From Sipunculus nudus (lineage: Eukaryota; Annelida; Sipuncula; Golfingiida; Sipunculidae): 64,000 nucleotides of DNA. The stretch covers positions 5,627,900-5,691,899 of the forward strand of contig CM049322.1 of the NCBI GenBank assembly GCA_026874595.1, in the 5' to 3' direction. Under the pieces are notes generated by a model, which worked only from the letters and a program-made list of their open reading frames with translations, made no database searches and was not told the origin of the DNA. Numbering within the stretch: the stretch's first letter is position 1; every line of letters starts with the position of its first letter. The translations under genes were made by a program, and so were the position numbers. Shown here one piece after another: positions 25,128 to 37,799 of this stretch.

Positions 25128-26883
25128 CGGGGAAGAGATGGGATTAACAACTCTTTTGCATAAACATTCAGGGCAAACAAAGCCTGATCTCCAATTCTGC
25201 TGAGGCTCGAAAATAATGAACACATGTTTGTATTAGATCCTCATTTTTTTATTTTAAGTTTAATTTGTATATATTTCCAATTTAACATATATTTCTGAAT
25301 ATAAACGTTGATTCATAATTCTAAATTGCATCATCATAAATCTCAATCTTGTCATGTAACACCACATCATGCATACAAATGTATATTTATATATTCATGG
25401 GGGGGGGGGAGGGGGTGTGATATGAGAACAATTGTACACCTGTCACAGCAAGGGATCTCCCCCAGTGACTGAAACAAATCAGGAACCCTGGCATAGCTGA
25501 CTTCCAGTGACCTGGAGTGGCCTACCTGCATCTGGAACAAAGCAAGTGACTACAATAGACCCTCAAGATAAAATTCAATAACTAGCCTAATTTTCAACCT
25601 TTTAGTTTCAAATTTCAGATTTAAACACATTAAATACTTCTGTTTACATTCTGAGAAAATTAAATCAACAGTACTCACAGGGAAAAAATGTGCCATGGTC
25701 AAAGTTGGGTAAAATTTCAGGTACTGATTTTATGTTTATGCTAATAACTTATAAAATTTACAAAATACAAATCTAATTTTGGGTATCCAATTGAATCTTA
25801 ATTAAACAAAGTTATATACTTAAAAAAAATTCTCTAGCTTCAATAATTTTCATGAAACCTGAGTAAATATTTTTCCTGATTTTTTACAAAGTCAATTTTG
25901 TTTTGGCACATAACTTAAAACAATTACGCAATACTGACATCATTTCTGGCAAGTGCATAGCGAATGTATAGAAAAATATGTATATTATATATGATCAAAG
26001 TCAGATCAGTGGTTTTGATACTAGGCAGTCCTGAAGTGTAACAAAGGGTATTTAATGAAAAAATGAAGTTTTTCATTTATATCTCGAAGGAATTAAGTTC
26101 TGGTGACCAAATTCTTGGCATGGTAGGGGATTTTGGAGACATCTTACTGTATGCCTAATTTAAGGAACTTAGAGCTGAAGCTGGGGAGCTGAGCTCTAGC
26201 AAAATGCATAACACTAGGTTGATGTAAACAATATGTGACATGGTGCTTGAAAACTTGAATAAAATCTACAATTTTTGATCAACTGGTTTCAAATTTTAAA
26301 TGTTAACAGTTGAAATGCTAACAAAAACATGCTGTGAAAATTAAATCCACAGCAGTTACAGCAAAAAAACGTGCCATGGTCAAAGTTGGGCAAAATTTAA
26401 GGTACCAATTTTTTATTTTTGCTAATATTTTTAAAAATTTAAAAGATTTTGATCTAATTTTGGGTATACAATTTAATTTTGATTAATAAAAGTAATATTA
26501 CTGGAAAAAAAGTGCTTAGCTTTAACAAGTTTTGTGTTAAGTGATAAAATTTCTTTCCTGATTATTTAAAAAATGCATTATGCTTGGGCCCATAACTTTT
26601 TTAAATTAAATAATACAGACCTAATTTCTGGCATGTACATAGGAATTATATAGAGGATTATTTATAGGAAATATGAGTAAAAACAGATGAGTGGTTTAGA
26701 TATTAGGCAGTCCTAAAGTGTGAAAATAGGTTTTTAATAAAAAATTGAGGTTTTTCCTTAATTTCTCAAAGGAATGAAGTCGCAAAGACCCAGTTTTCGG
26801 CTTGGTAGGAGATCTTGGGGACATCTAACATTATGCTGAATTTTGGATTCCTAGGTCTTACGGTTTCAAAACGTGCCACATCT

Positions 26884-26940
26884 ACGGACGGACGGACGGA
26901 CGGACGGACGGACGGACGGACAGACGGACGGACGACGGAC
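26884..26940 (+). repeat. (ACGG)n microsatellite of family B
   Basis: About 12 ACGG/GACG units just before the family B 3' hairpin. Shorter relatives lie in the same position at 40621-40680 and 57956-57983. Confidence 0.95.
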
Positions 26941-26955
26941 AATGGACCACGACTA

Positions 26956-26987
26956 TAGCTCAGATGACTTATAGTCAGCTGAGCTAA
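26956..26987 (+). terminator. 3' terminal hairpin of family B
   Basis: TAGCTCAG/CTGAGCTA stem of 8 bp around 15 bases, with the element ending GCTAA. The same hairpin is at 57988-58019 and, with changes, at 40697-40728. Confidence 0.65.
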
Positions 26988-27831
26988 AAATGCAACCTGT
27001 AGGTCATATTTAATGAAATCTCGAAGACTCTCGTTTGACGAGAAACAGTGCGAGATTTTGCAAGATTTTTGATTGGATCACCGAGAGCTCACCAAGGGCT
27101 ACAAGATGCAAAAAAATTGACCTCTCCAGCATAAAAACTGACAGAGTTAGAAGCTGAAAACTGCATATTTTCAAAATTCAAAAGTTTTACCCCAAAAATA
27201 GAGAAATCTGGCAATAGCGCACTTTGGCACCTATGCGCAAAAAATAAGCCCATGGTACCCAGTTGAAGGTGCTGTGATGGAAATGGCCCAATGTTTAATA
27301 GTTCTGGAGGTATAGCACCAAAACAAATTTTCATGTTTTTTCATCTGCAACGCCCCCTGGCGGCCATTTCCAAAATCTGAAAAAACAATTTCGAGATATT
27401 CTTGTGTTACATAAAATATCTCAGAATCAGTACGATTGCTGCAAATTTGAAAAATATCAGGAAATTCCATGATTTCTCCCCGAAATTGCGTAACCATGGT
27501 AACAGCAAATTAAAGTAAGCTACATGTCAAAAGAAAGGCCAGGTGATGACGAAATAAATGAGCTATTGCAGAAGTGGATAAGCCTATTTATGGAGAAGTT
27601 ATAGTGCAAAAACCGTTAACCATACCTGTCGTGACCTTGACCTTGACCTTTGACCTATTTTAACCAAAAACAATAGGGCACCTAGAAATTATGTTTTTCA
27701 TCATCCCTGTAAGTTTCAAGGTGATTGTGGCAAAATTGTGGCCAGGGGAGTGCAGACAAACAAACAAACAGACAAACAGACATACGCAACTGAGCAATAT
27801 GCTTGCCGAAATCTTTGATTCCGGCAAGCAA
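26988..27831 (+). mobile_element. Family A composite, right part after the nested element
   Basis: Resumes the family A body: TCTCGTTTGACGAGA hairpin, GCATATTTTCAAA, a CGCCCCCTGG block (27348-27366), GTAACCATGGTAAC, the TGACCTTGACC module (27631-27656), a short CAAA/CAGA repeat (27760-27785), then the second complete 3' hairpin at 27801-27831. No gene. Confidence 0.7.
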
Positions 27832-30800
27832 TAAACCTCATTCTGATAGTCGTATACATATGAGACTTGTGTATTCTTGCGTACAACAAAGTTCACTTCC
27901 AATCTGTGTTTTGTCACCAGAACTATTTTCCCGCTTGGGCTCAAAGTTTAACGGTGCTTCATACACAGCATCAATTTTATACTTTCCAGGATCAATTCCT
28001 CTCTATTAGCCAGAAGTGAACTCCTGCAACGGCAAAAAACAGACCCCTCAATAGCGAGAAGCCAGCCCTCTCCCAACAGGAAGTTAACCTCTGTTAAAAG
28101 CAAAGCAAATGACTGTTCCAATATCAACAATCTTTCCATATTAGGTAGAAGTGAACTCCAACAACGGCAAAAAACAGACACCTCAATAGCGAGAAGCAAG
28201 CCCTCTACCAACAGGAAGTTAACTTCTAGTAGGAGCAAATGACTCGTGGACAAGGACACTATATCGAAACCACACTCCTGGATTTCAGTGTAAAACCAAT
28301 GCTGGTTTCTAGTTTATATTATGTTAAAATTTTCTTTGGGCATGCTCAAAATGTTCATATTGCATGCTCATCATCAAAATCAAAGAGAACACAAATCCCT
28401 CTGTACTGACTGGAAGTTATTTCTTGTACAAGCAAGAGGTACAACCTGCCAATAGCAAGATTGCAGCTTTCTCCTGACCACACCAACAGAAACAAGTCTA
28501 TACTCTACAATCAAGAATAAGATATCAATAAAACAAAATTATTCTCTTCAAGGAAACACTGTTTAACCTTTCTAGTCGCAAAATAAACCTCATCCTGATA
28601 GTCGTATACATATGAGACTTGTGTATTCTTGCGTACAACAAAGTTCACTTCCAATCTGTGTTTTGTCACCAGAACCATTTTCCCGCTTGGGCTCAAAGTT
28701 TAACAGTGCTTCATACACAGCATCATTTTATACTTTCCAGGATCAATTCCTCTCTACTAGCCAGAAGTGAACTCCTGCAACGGCAAAAAACAGACCCCTC
28801 AATAGCCGAGAAGCTAGCCCTCTCCCAACAGGAAGTTAACTTCTGTTAAAAGAAAAGCAAATGACTGTTCCAATATCAACAATTTTTCCATATTAGGTAG
28901 GAGTGATCTCCTTCAACGGCAAAAAAACAGACCCCTCAATAGCGAGTGCAAGCCCTCTACCAACAGGAAGTTAACTTCTAGTAGGAGCAAATGACTCGTG
29001 GTCAAGGACACTATATCGAAACACACTCCTGGATTTCAGTGTAAAACCAATGCTGGTTTCTAGTTTATATTATGTTAAAATTTTCTTTGGGCATGCTCAA
29101 AATGTTCACATTACATGCTCATCATCAAAATTAAAGAGAACAGCTATCCCTCTGTACTGACTGGAAGTTACTTCTTGTACAAGCAATAGGTACATCCTGC
29201 CAATAGCAAGATTGCAGCTTTCTCCTAACCACACCAACAGAAACAAGTCTATACTCTACAATCAAGAATAAGATATCTATAAAACTAAATTATTCTCTTC
29301 AAGGAAACACTGTTTAACCTTTCTAGTCGCAAAATAAACCTCATCCTGATAGTCGTATGCATATGAGACTTGTGTATTCTTGCGTACAACAAAGTTCACT
29401 TCCAATCTGTGTTTTGTCACCAGAACCATTTTCCCACTTGGGCTCAAAGTTTAACGGTGCTTCATACACAGCATCATTTTATACTTTCCAGGATCAATTC
29501 CTCTCTATTAGCCAGAAGTGAACTCCTGCAACGGCAAAAAACAGACCCCTCAATAGCGAGAAGCCAGCCCTCTCCCAATAGGAAGTTAACCTCTGTTAAA
29601 AGCAAAGCAAATGACTGTTCCAATATCAACAATTTTTCCATATTAGGTAGAAGTGAACTCCTGCAACGGCAAAAAAAACAGACCCCTCATTGGCAAGAAG
29701 CAAGCCCTCTACCAACAGGACGTTAACTTCTAGTAGGAGCAAATGACTCGTGGTCAAGGACACTAAATCGAAACACACTCCTGGATTTCAGTGTAAAACC
29801 AATGCTGGTTTCTAGTTTATATTATGTTAAAATTTTCTTTGGGCATGCTCAAAATGTTCACATTGCATGCTCATTATCAAAATTAAAGAGAACAGCAATC
29901 CCTCTGTACTGACTGGAAGTTATTTATTGTACAAGCAAGAGGTACATCCTGCCAATAGCAAGATTGCAGCTTTCTCCTGACCACACCAACAGAAACAAGT
30001 CTACACTCTACAATCAAGAATAAGATATCTATAAACCTAAATTATTCTCTTCAAGAAAACACTGTTTATCCTTTCTAGTCGCAAAATAAACCTCATCCTG
30101 ATAGTCGTATACATATGAGACTTGTGTATTCTTGCGTACAACAAAGTTCACTTCCAATCTTTTTTTTGTCACCAGAACCATTTTCCCGCTTGGGCTCAAA
30201 GTTTAACGGTGCTTCATACACAGCATCAATTTTATACTTTCCAGGATCAATTCCTCTCTACTAACCAGAAGTGAACTCCTGCAACGGCAAAAAACAGACC
30301 CCTCAATAGCGAGAAGCCAGCCCTCTCCCAACAGGAAGTTAACTTCTGTTAAAAGCAAAGCAAATGACTGTTCCAATATCAACAATTTTTCCATATTAGG
30401 TAGAAGTGAACTCCTGCAACGGCAAAAAACATACCCCTCAATAGCGAGAAGCAAGCCCTCTACCAACAGGAAGTTAACTTCTAGTAGGAGCAAATGACTC
30501 GTGGTCAAGGACACTATATCGAAACACACTCCTGGATTTCAGTGTAAAACCAATGCTGGTTTCTAGTTTATATTATGTTAAAATTTTCTTTGGGCATGCT
30601 CATCATCAACATTAAAGAGAACAGCTATCCCTCTGTACTGACTGGAAGTTATTTCTTGTACAAGCAAGGGGTACATCCTGCCAATAGCAAGATTGCAGCT
30701 TTCTCCTGACCACACCAACAGAAACAAGTCTATACTCTACAATCAAGAATAAGATATCTATAAACTAAATTATTCTCTTCAAGAAAACACTGTTTATCCT

Positions 30801-33800
30801 TTCTAGTCGCAAAATAAACCTCATCCTGATAGTCGTATACATATGAGACTTGTGTATTCTTGCGTACAACAAAGTTCACTTCCAATCTTTTTTTTGTCAC
30901 CAGAACCATTTTCCCGCTTGGGCTCAAAGTTTAACGGTGCTTCATACACAGCATCAATTTTATACTTTCCAGGATCAATTCCTCTCTACTAACCAGAAGT
31001 GAACTCCTGCAACGGCAAAAAACAGACCCCTCAATAGCGAGAAGCCAGCCCTCTCCCAACAGGAAGTTAACTTCTGTTAAAAGCAAAGCAAATGACTGTT
31101 CCAATATCAACAATTTTTCCATATTAGGTAGAAGTGAACTCCTGCAACGGCAAAAAACATACCCCTCAATAGCGAGAAGCAAGCCCTCTACCAACAGGAA
31201 GTTAACTTCTAGTAGGAGCAAATGACTCGTGGTCAAGGACACTATATCGAAACACACTCCTGGATTTCAGTGTAAAACCAATGCTGGTTTCTAGTTTATA
31301 TTATGTTAAAATTTTCTGTGGGCATGCTCATCATCAACATTAAAGAGAACAGCTATCCCTCTGTACTGACTGGAAGTTATTTCTTGTACAAGCAAGGGGT
31401 ACATCCTGCCAATAGTAAGATTGCAGCTTTCTCCTGACCACACCAACAGAAACAAGTCTATACTGTACAATCAAGAATAAGATATCTATAAAACTAAACT
31501 ATTCTCTTCAAGGAAACACTGTTTAACCTTTCTAGTCGCAAAATAAACCTCATTCTGATAGTCGTATACATATGAGACTTGTGTATTCTTGCGTACAACA
31601 AAGGTCACTTCCAATCTTTTTTTTGTCACCAGAACCATTTTCCCGCTTGGGCTCAAAGTTTAAAGGTGCTTCATACACAGCATCAATTTTATACTTTCCA
31701 GGATCAATTCCTCTCCACTAGCCAGAAGTAAACTCCTGCAACGGCAAAAAACAGACCCCTCAATAGCGAGAAGCCAGCCCTCTCCAAACAGGAAGTTAAC
31801 TTCTGTTAAAAGCAAAGCAAATGACTGTTCCAATATCAACAATCTTTCCATATTAGGTAGAAGTGAACTCCTACAACGGCAAAAAAAAAACAGACCCCTC
31901 AATAGCGAGAAGCAAGCCCTTTCCCAACAGGAAGTTAACTTCTAGTAGGAGCAAATGACTCGTGGTCAAGGACACTATATCGAAACACACTCCTGGATTT
32001 CAGTGTAAAACCAATGCTGGTTTCTAGTTTATATTATGTTAAAATTTTCTTTGGGCATGCTCAAAATGTTCACATTACATGCTCATCATCAAGATTAAAG
32101 AGAACACAAATCCCTCTGTACTGACTGGAAGTTATTTCTTGTACAAACAAGAGATACATCCTGCCAATAGCAAGATTGCAGCTTTCTCCTGACCACACCA
32201 ACAGAAACAAGTCTATACTGTACAATCAAGAATAAGATATCTATAAAACTAAATTATTCTCTTCAAGGAAACACTGTTTAACCTTTCTAGTCGCAAAATA
32301 AACCTCATCCTGATAGTCGTATACATATGAGACTTCTGTATTCTTGCGTACAACAAAGTTCACTTCCAATCTGTGTTTTGTCACAAGAACCATTTTCCCG
32401 CTTGGGCTCAAAGTTTAACGGTGCTTCATACACAGCATCAATTTTATACTTTCCAGGATCAATTCCTCTCTACTAGCCAGAAGTGAACTCCTGCAACGGC
32501 AAAAAACAGACACCTCAATAGCGAGAAGCCAGCCCTCTCCCAACAGGAAGTTAACCTCTGTTAAAAGCAAAGCAAATGACTATTCCAATATCAACAATTT
32601 TTCCATATTAGGTAGAAGTGAACTCCTGCAACGGCAAAAAACAGACCCCTCAATAACGAGAAGCAAGCCCTCTACCAACAGGAAGTTAACTTCTAGTAGG
32701 AGCAAATGACTCGTGGTCAAGGACACTATATCGAAACACACTCTTGGATTTCAGTGTAAAACCAATGCTGGTTTCTAGTTTATATTATGTTAAAATTTTC
32801 TTTGGGCATGCTCATCATCAAAATTAAAGAGAACAGCAATCCCTCTGTACTGACTGGAAGTTATTTCTTGTACAAGCAAGAGGTACATCCTGCCAATAGC
32901 AAGATTGCAGCTTTCTCCTGACCACACCAACAGAAACAAGTCTATACTCTACAATCAAGAATAAGTTATTTATAAAACTAAACTATTCTCTTCAAGGAAA
33001 CACTGTTTAACCCTTCTAGTCGCAAAATAAACCTCATCCTGATAGTCGTATACATATGAGACTTATGTATTCTTGCGTACAACAGAGTTCACTTTTCAAT
33101 CTGTGTTTTGTCACCAGAACCATTTTCCCGCTTAGGCTCAAAGTTTAACGGTGCTTCATACACAGCATCAATTTTATACTTTCCAGGATCAATTCCTCTC
33201 TACTAGCCAGAAGTGAACTCCTGCAACGGCAAAAAACAGATCCCTCGATAGCGAGAAATTAGCCCTCTCCCAACAGGAAGTTAACTTCTGTTAAAAGCAA
33301 AGCAAATGACTGTATCAATATCAACAATTTTTCCATATTAGGTAGAAGTGAACTCCTGCAACGGCAAAAAACATACCCCTCAATAGCGAGAAGCAAGCCC
33401 TCTACCAACAGGAAGTTAACTTCTAGTAGGAGCAAATGACTCGTGGTCAAGGACATTATATCGAAACACACTCCTGGATTTCAGTGTAAAACCAATGCTG
33501 GTTTCTAGTTTATATTATGTTAAAATTTTCTTTGGGCATGCTCATCATCAAAATTAAAGAGAACAGCAATCCCTCTGTACTGACTTGAAGTTATTTCTTG
33601 TACAAGCAAGAGGTACATCCTGCCAATAGTAAGATTGCAGCTTTCTCCTGACCACACCAACAGAAACAAGTCTATACTCTACAATCAAGAATAAGATATT
33701 TATAAAACTAAACTATTCTCTTCAAGGAAACACTGTTTAACCCTTCTAGTCGCAAAATAAACCTCATCCTGATAGTCGTATACATATGAGACTTGTGTAT

Positions 33801-36800
33801 TCTTGCGTACAACAAAGTTCACTTCCAATCTGTGTTTTGTCACCAGAACCATTTTCCCACTTGGGCTCAAAGTTTAACGGTGCTTCATACACAGCATCAT
33901 CTTATACTTTCCAGGATCAATTCCTCTCTATTAGCCAGAAGTGAACTCCTGCAACGGCAAAAAACAGACCCCTCAATAGCGAGAAGCCAGCCCTCTCCCA
34001 ATAGGAAGTTAACCTCTGTTAAAAGCAAAGAAAATGACTGTTCCAATATCAACAATTTTTCCATATTAGGTAGAAGTGAACTCCTGCAACGGCAAAAAAA
34101 CAGACCCCTCAATAGCGAGAAGCAAGCCCTCTACCAACAGGAAGTTAACTTCTAGTAGGAGCAAATGACTCGTGGTCAAGGACACTATATCGAAACACAC
34201 ATCTGGATTTCAGTGTAAAACCAATACTGGTTTCTAGTTTATATTATGTTAAAATTTTCTTTGGGCATGCTCAAAATGTTCACATTGCATGCTCATCATC
34301 AAAATTAAAGAGAACAGCTATCCCTCTGTACTGACTGGAAGTTATTTCTTGTACAAGCAAGAGGTACATCCTGCCAATAGCAAGATTGCAGCTTTCTCCT
34401 GACCACACCAACAGAAACAAGTCTATACTGTACAATCAAGAATAAGATATCAATAAAACTAAATTATTCTCTTCAAGGAAACACTGTTTAACCTTTCTAG
34501 TCGCAAAATAAACCTCATCCTGATAGTCGTATACATATGAGACTTGTGTATTCTTGTGTACAACCAAGTTCACTTCCAATCTTTTTTTTGTCACCAGAAC
34601 CATTTTCCCGCTTGGGCTCAAAGTTAAACGGTGCTTCATACACAGCATCATTTTATACTTTCCAGGATCAATTCCTCTCTACTAGCCAGAACGCTCCTGC
34701 AACGGCAAAAAAACAGACCCCTCAATAGCCGAGAAGCCAGCCCTCTCCCAACAGGAAGTTAACTTGTGTTAAAAGAAAAGCAAATGACTGTTCCAATATC
34801 AACAATTTTTCCATATTAGGTAGAAGTGATCTCCTGCAACGGCGAAAAAACAGACCCCTCAATAGCGAGTGCAAGCCCTCTACCAGCAGGAAGTTAACTT
34901 CTAGTAGGAGCAAATGACTCGTGGTCAAGGACACTATATCGAAACACACTCCTGGATTTCAGTGTAAAACCAATGCTGGTTTCTAGTTTACATTATGTTA
35001 AAATTTTCTTTGGGCATGCTCAAAATGTTCACATTGCATGCTAATCATCAAAATTAAAGAGAACAGCTATCCCTCTGTACTGACTGGAAGTTATTTCTTG
35101 TACAAGCAAGAGGTACATCCTGCCAATAGCAAGATTGCAGCTTTCTCCTAACCACACCAACAGAAACAAGTCTATACTGTATAATCAAGAATAAGATATC
35201 TATAAAACTAAATTATTCTCTTCAAGGAAACACTGTTTAACCTTTCTAGTCGCAAAATAAACCTCATCCTGATAGTCGTATGCATATGAGACTTGTGTAT
35301 TCTTGCGTACAACAAAGTTCACTTCCAATCTGTGTTTTGTCACCAGAACCATTTTCCCGCTTTGGCTCAAAGTTTAACGGTGCTTCATACACAGCATCAT
35401 TTTATACTTTCCAGGATCAATTCCTCTCTACTAGCCAGAAGTGAACTCCTGCAACGGCAAAAAAACAGACCCCTCAATAGCGACAAGCCAGCCCTCTCCC
35501 AACAGGAAGTTAACTTCTGTTAAAAGCAAAGCAAATGACTGTTCCAATATCAACAATTTTTCCATATTAGGTAGAAGTGAACTCCTGCAACGACAAAAAA
35601 CAGACCCCTCAATAGCGAGAAGCAAGCCCTCTACCAACAGGAAGTTAACTTCTAGTAGGAGCAAATGACTCGTGGTCAAGGACACTATATCGAAACACAC
35701 TCCTGGATTTCAGTGTAAAACAAATGCTGGTTTCTAGTCTATATTATGTTAAAATTTTCTTTGGGCATGCTCAAAATGTTCACATTGCATGCTCATCATC
35801 AAAATTAAAGAGAACAGCAATCCCTCTGTACTGACTGGAAGTTATTTCTTGTACAAGCAAGGGGTACATCCTGCCAATAGCAATATTGCAGCTTTCTCCT
35901 GACCACACCAACAGAAACCCTTCACAGAAACAAGTCTATACTGTACAATCAAGAAAAAGACATCTATCAAATTAAATTATTCTCTTCAAGGAAACACTGT
36001 TTAACCTTTCTAGTCGCAAAATAAACCTCATTCTGATAGTCGTATACATATGAGACTTGTGTATTCTTGCGTACAACAAAGTTCACTTCCAATCTGTGTT
36101 TTGTCACCAGAACCATTTTCCCGCTTGGGCTCAAAGTTTAACGGTGCTTCATACACAGCATCAATTTTATACTTTCCAGGATCAATTCCTCTCTACTAGC
36201 CAGAAGTGAACTGCTGCAACGGCAAAAAACAGACCCCTCAATAGTGAGAAGCCAGCCCTCTCCCAACAGGAAGTTAACTTCTGTTAAAAGCAAAGCAAAT
36301 GACTGTTCCAATATCAACAATTTTTCCATATTAGGTAGAAGTGAACTCCTGCAACGACAAAAAACAGACCCCTCAATAGCGAGAAGCAAGCCCTCTACCA
36401 ACAGGAAGTTAACTTCTAGTAGGAGCAAATGACTCGTGGTCAAGGACACTATATCGAAACACACTCCTGGATTTCAGTGTAAAACAAATGCTGGTTTCTA
36501 GTTTATATTATGTTAAAATTTTCTTTAGGCATGCTCAAAATGTTCACATTGCATGCTCATCATCAAAATTAAAGAGAACAGCTATCCCTCTGTACTGACT
36601 GGAAGTTATTTCTTGTACAAGCAAGAGGTACATCCTGCCAATAGCAAGATTGCAGCTTTCTCCTGACCACACCAACAGAAACAAGTCTATACTGTACAAT
36701 CAAGAATAAGATATCTATAAAACTAAATTATTCTCTTCAAGGAAAAACTGTTTAACCTTTCTAGTCGCAAAATAAACCTCATCCTGATAGTCTTATGCAT

Positions 36801-37725
36801 ATGAGACTTGTGTATTCTTGCGTACAACAAAGTTCACTTCCAATCTGTGTTTTGTCACCAGAACCATTTTCCCGCTTGGGCTCAAAGTTTAACGGTGCTT
36901 CATACACAGCATCATTTTATACTTTCCAGGATCAATTCCTCTCTACTAGCCAGAACGCTCCTGCAATGGCAAAAAACAGACCCCTCAATAGCCGAGAAGC
37001 CAGCCCTCTCCCAACAGGAAGTTAACTTCTGTTAAAAGAAAAGCAAATGACTGTTCCAATATCAACAATTTTTCCATATTAGGTAAAAGTGATCTCCTGC
37101 AATGGCGAAAAAACAGACCCCTCAATAGCGAGAAGCAAGCCCTCTACCAACAGGAAGTTAACTTCTAGTAGGAGCAAATGACTCGTGGTCAAGGACACTA
37201 TATCGAAACACACTCCTGGATTTCAGTGTAAAACCAATGCTGGTTTCTATTTTATATTATGTTAAAATTTTCTTTGGGCATGCTCAAAATGTTCACATTG
37301 CATGCTCATCATCAAAATTAAAGAGAACGGCTATCCCTCTGTACTGACTGGAAGTTATTACTTGTACAAGCAAGAGGTACATCCTGCCAATAGCAAGATT
37401 GCAGCTTTCTCCTGACCACACCAACAGAAACAAGTCTATACTGTACAATCATGAATAAGACATCTATAAAATTAAATTATTCTCTTCAAGGAAACACTGT
37501 TTAACCTTTCTAGTCGCAAAATAAACCTCATTCTGATAGTCGTATACATATGAGACTTGTGTATTCTTGCGTACAACAAAGTTCACTTCCAATCTGTGTT
37601 TTGTCACCAGAACCATTTTCCCGCTTGGGCTCAAAGTTTAACGGTGCTTCATACACACCATCAATTTTATACTTTCCAGGATCAATTCCTCTCTACTAAC
37701 CAGAAGTGAACTCCTGCAACGGCAA
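27832..37725. repeat. Satellite I array, middle block (~750-bp unit, about 13 copies)
   Basis: Continuation of satellite I after the family A insertion. The marker CACTCCTGGATTTCAG and variants recur near 28268, 29024, 29775, 30527, 31255, 31990, 32740, 33470, 34199, 34946, 35698, 36463 and 37210. Units near 30203-30930 and 30931-31660 are almost identical and both lack the 22-bp AAAATGTTCACATTGCATGC segment, a fresh duplication. The unit near 31660 carries the same distinctive changes as the one near 9030. The block is cut at 37725 by a family C element. Confidence 0.95.
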
Positions 37726-37799
37726 CTAGATGTGTCGGAACGACACGAATGCCCCCGCCTGTGGCAAATCAGAAACATTTTTAAAATTTTGAAAATTTT

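Larger units (their letters stand above)
22422..26987 (+). mobile_element. Family B Helentron-like element, long copy (4.6 kb), nested in family A
   Basis: The 5' end reads ACAAGGGACCTATGGGTCAC, a near-palindrome, then GCTCAGCTGA at 22445-22454. The 3' end has TCAGCTGAGC at 26975-26984, its exact inverse complement, inside a hairpin TAGCTCAG (26956-26963)/CTGAGCTA (26979-26986), ending GCTAA. An ACGG microsatellite lies just before. The flanks, TTGTTAAA on the left and AAATGCAACCTGTAG on the right, join to match the related module at 19425 (TTAAAAACTGTGGCCTGTAG). The inside holds several G runs, a GA tract and two ~680-bp modules sharing the GGCAGTCCT..AAGTG block (about 26020 and 26705). A second, truncated 5' end (TATGGGTCACTGTGCTCAGC) lies at about 24147. 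No transposase frame. Confidence 0.75.
18689..27831 (+). mobile_element. 9.1-kb composite Helentron-like element, family A, inserted in satellite I
   Basis: The left satellite copy stops at GTCGCAAAA (18688) and the right block resumes at TAAACCTCATTC (27832). Intact units read GTCGCAAAATAAACCTCA, so the empty site is restored exactly with no target duplication. The insert opens with CTAGACGACCAGAGGTCG, which holds a CGACC-AGA-GGTCG hairpin (18694-18706), followed by GCTTGCCGG at 18710-18718. It closes with a hairpin GCTTGCCG (27801-27808)/CCGGCAAGC (27821-27829) and AA. The inverse match between the 5' GCTTGCCGG and the 3' CCGGCAAGC is the subterminal inverted repeat expected of Helentron-associated elements. 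Inside are tandem modules, an earlier complete 3' end at 21216, a 148-bp tandem block, and a nested family B element. No Rep or helicase frame is present, so it is non-autonomous. Confidence 0.8.

Noticed and set aside
18689-27831. Helicase or Rep protein of an autonomous Helentron
   Set aside because: No frame of useful length or motif lies in any of the elements; all copies here appear non-autonomous.
6747-37000. Repeated 108-codon minus-strand frames (CFDIVSLTTSHLLLLEVNFLL..) in most satellite I units
   Set aside because: They span the 134-bp duplication in the strand and frame opposite to obvious signals, are Leu/Ser-rich, start at non-ATG or variable codons and stay open only because units are homogenised. 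No protein family or gene structure supports them.
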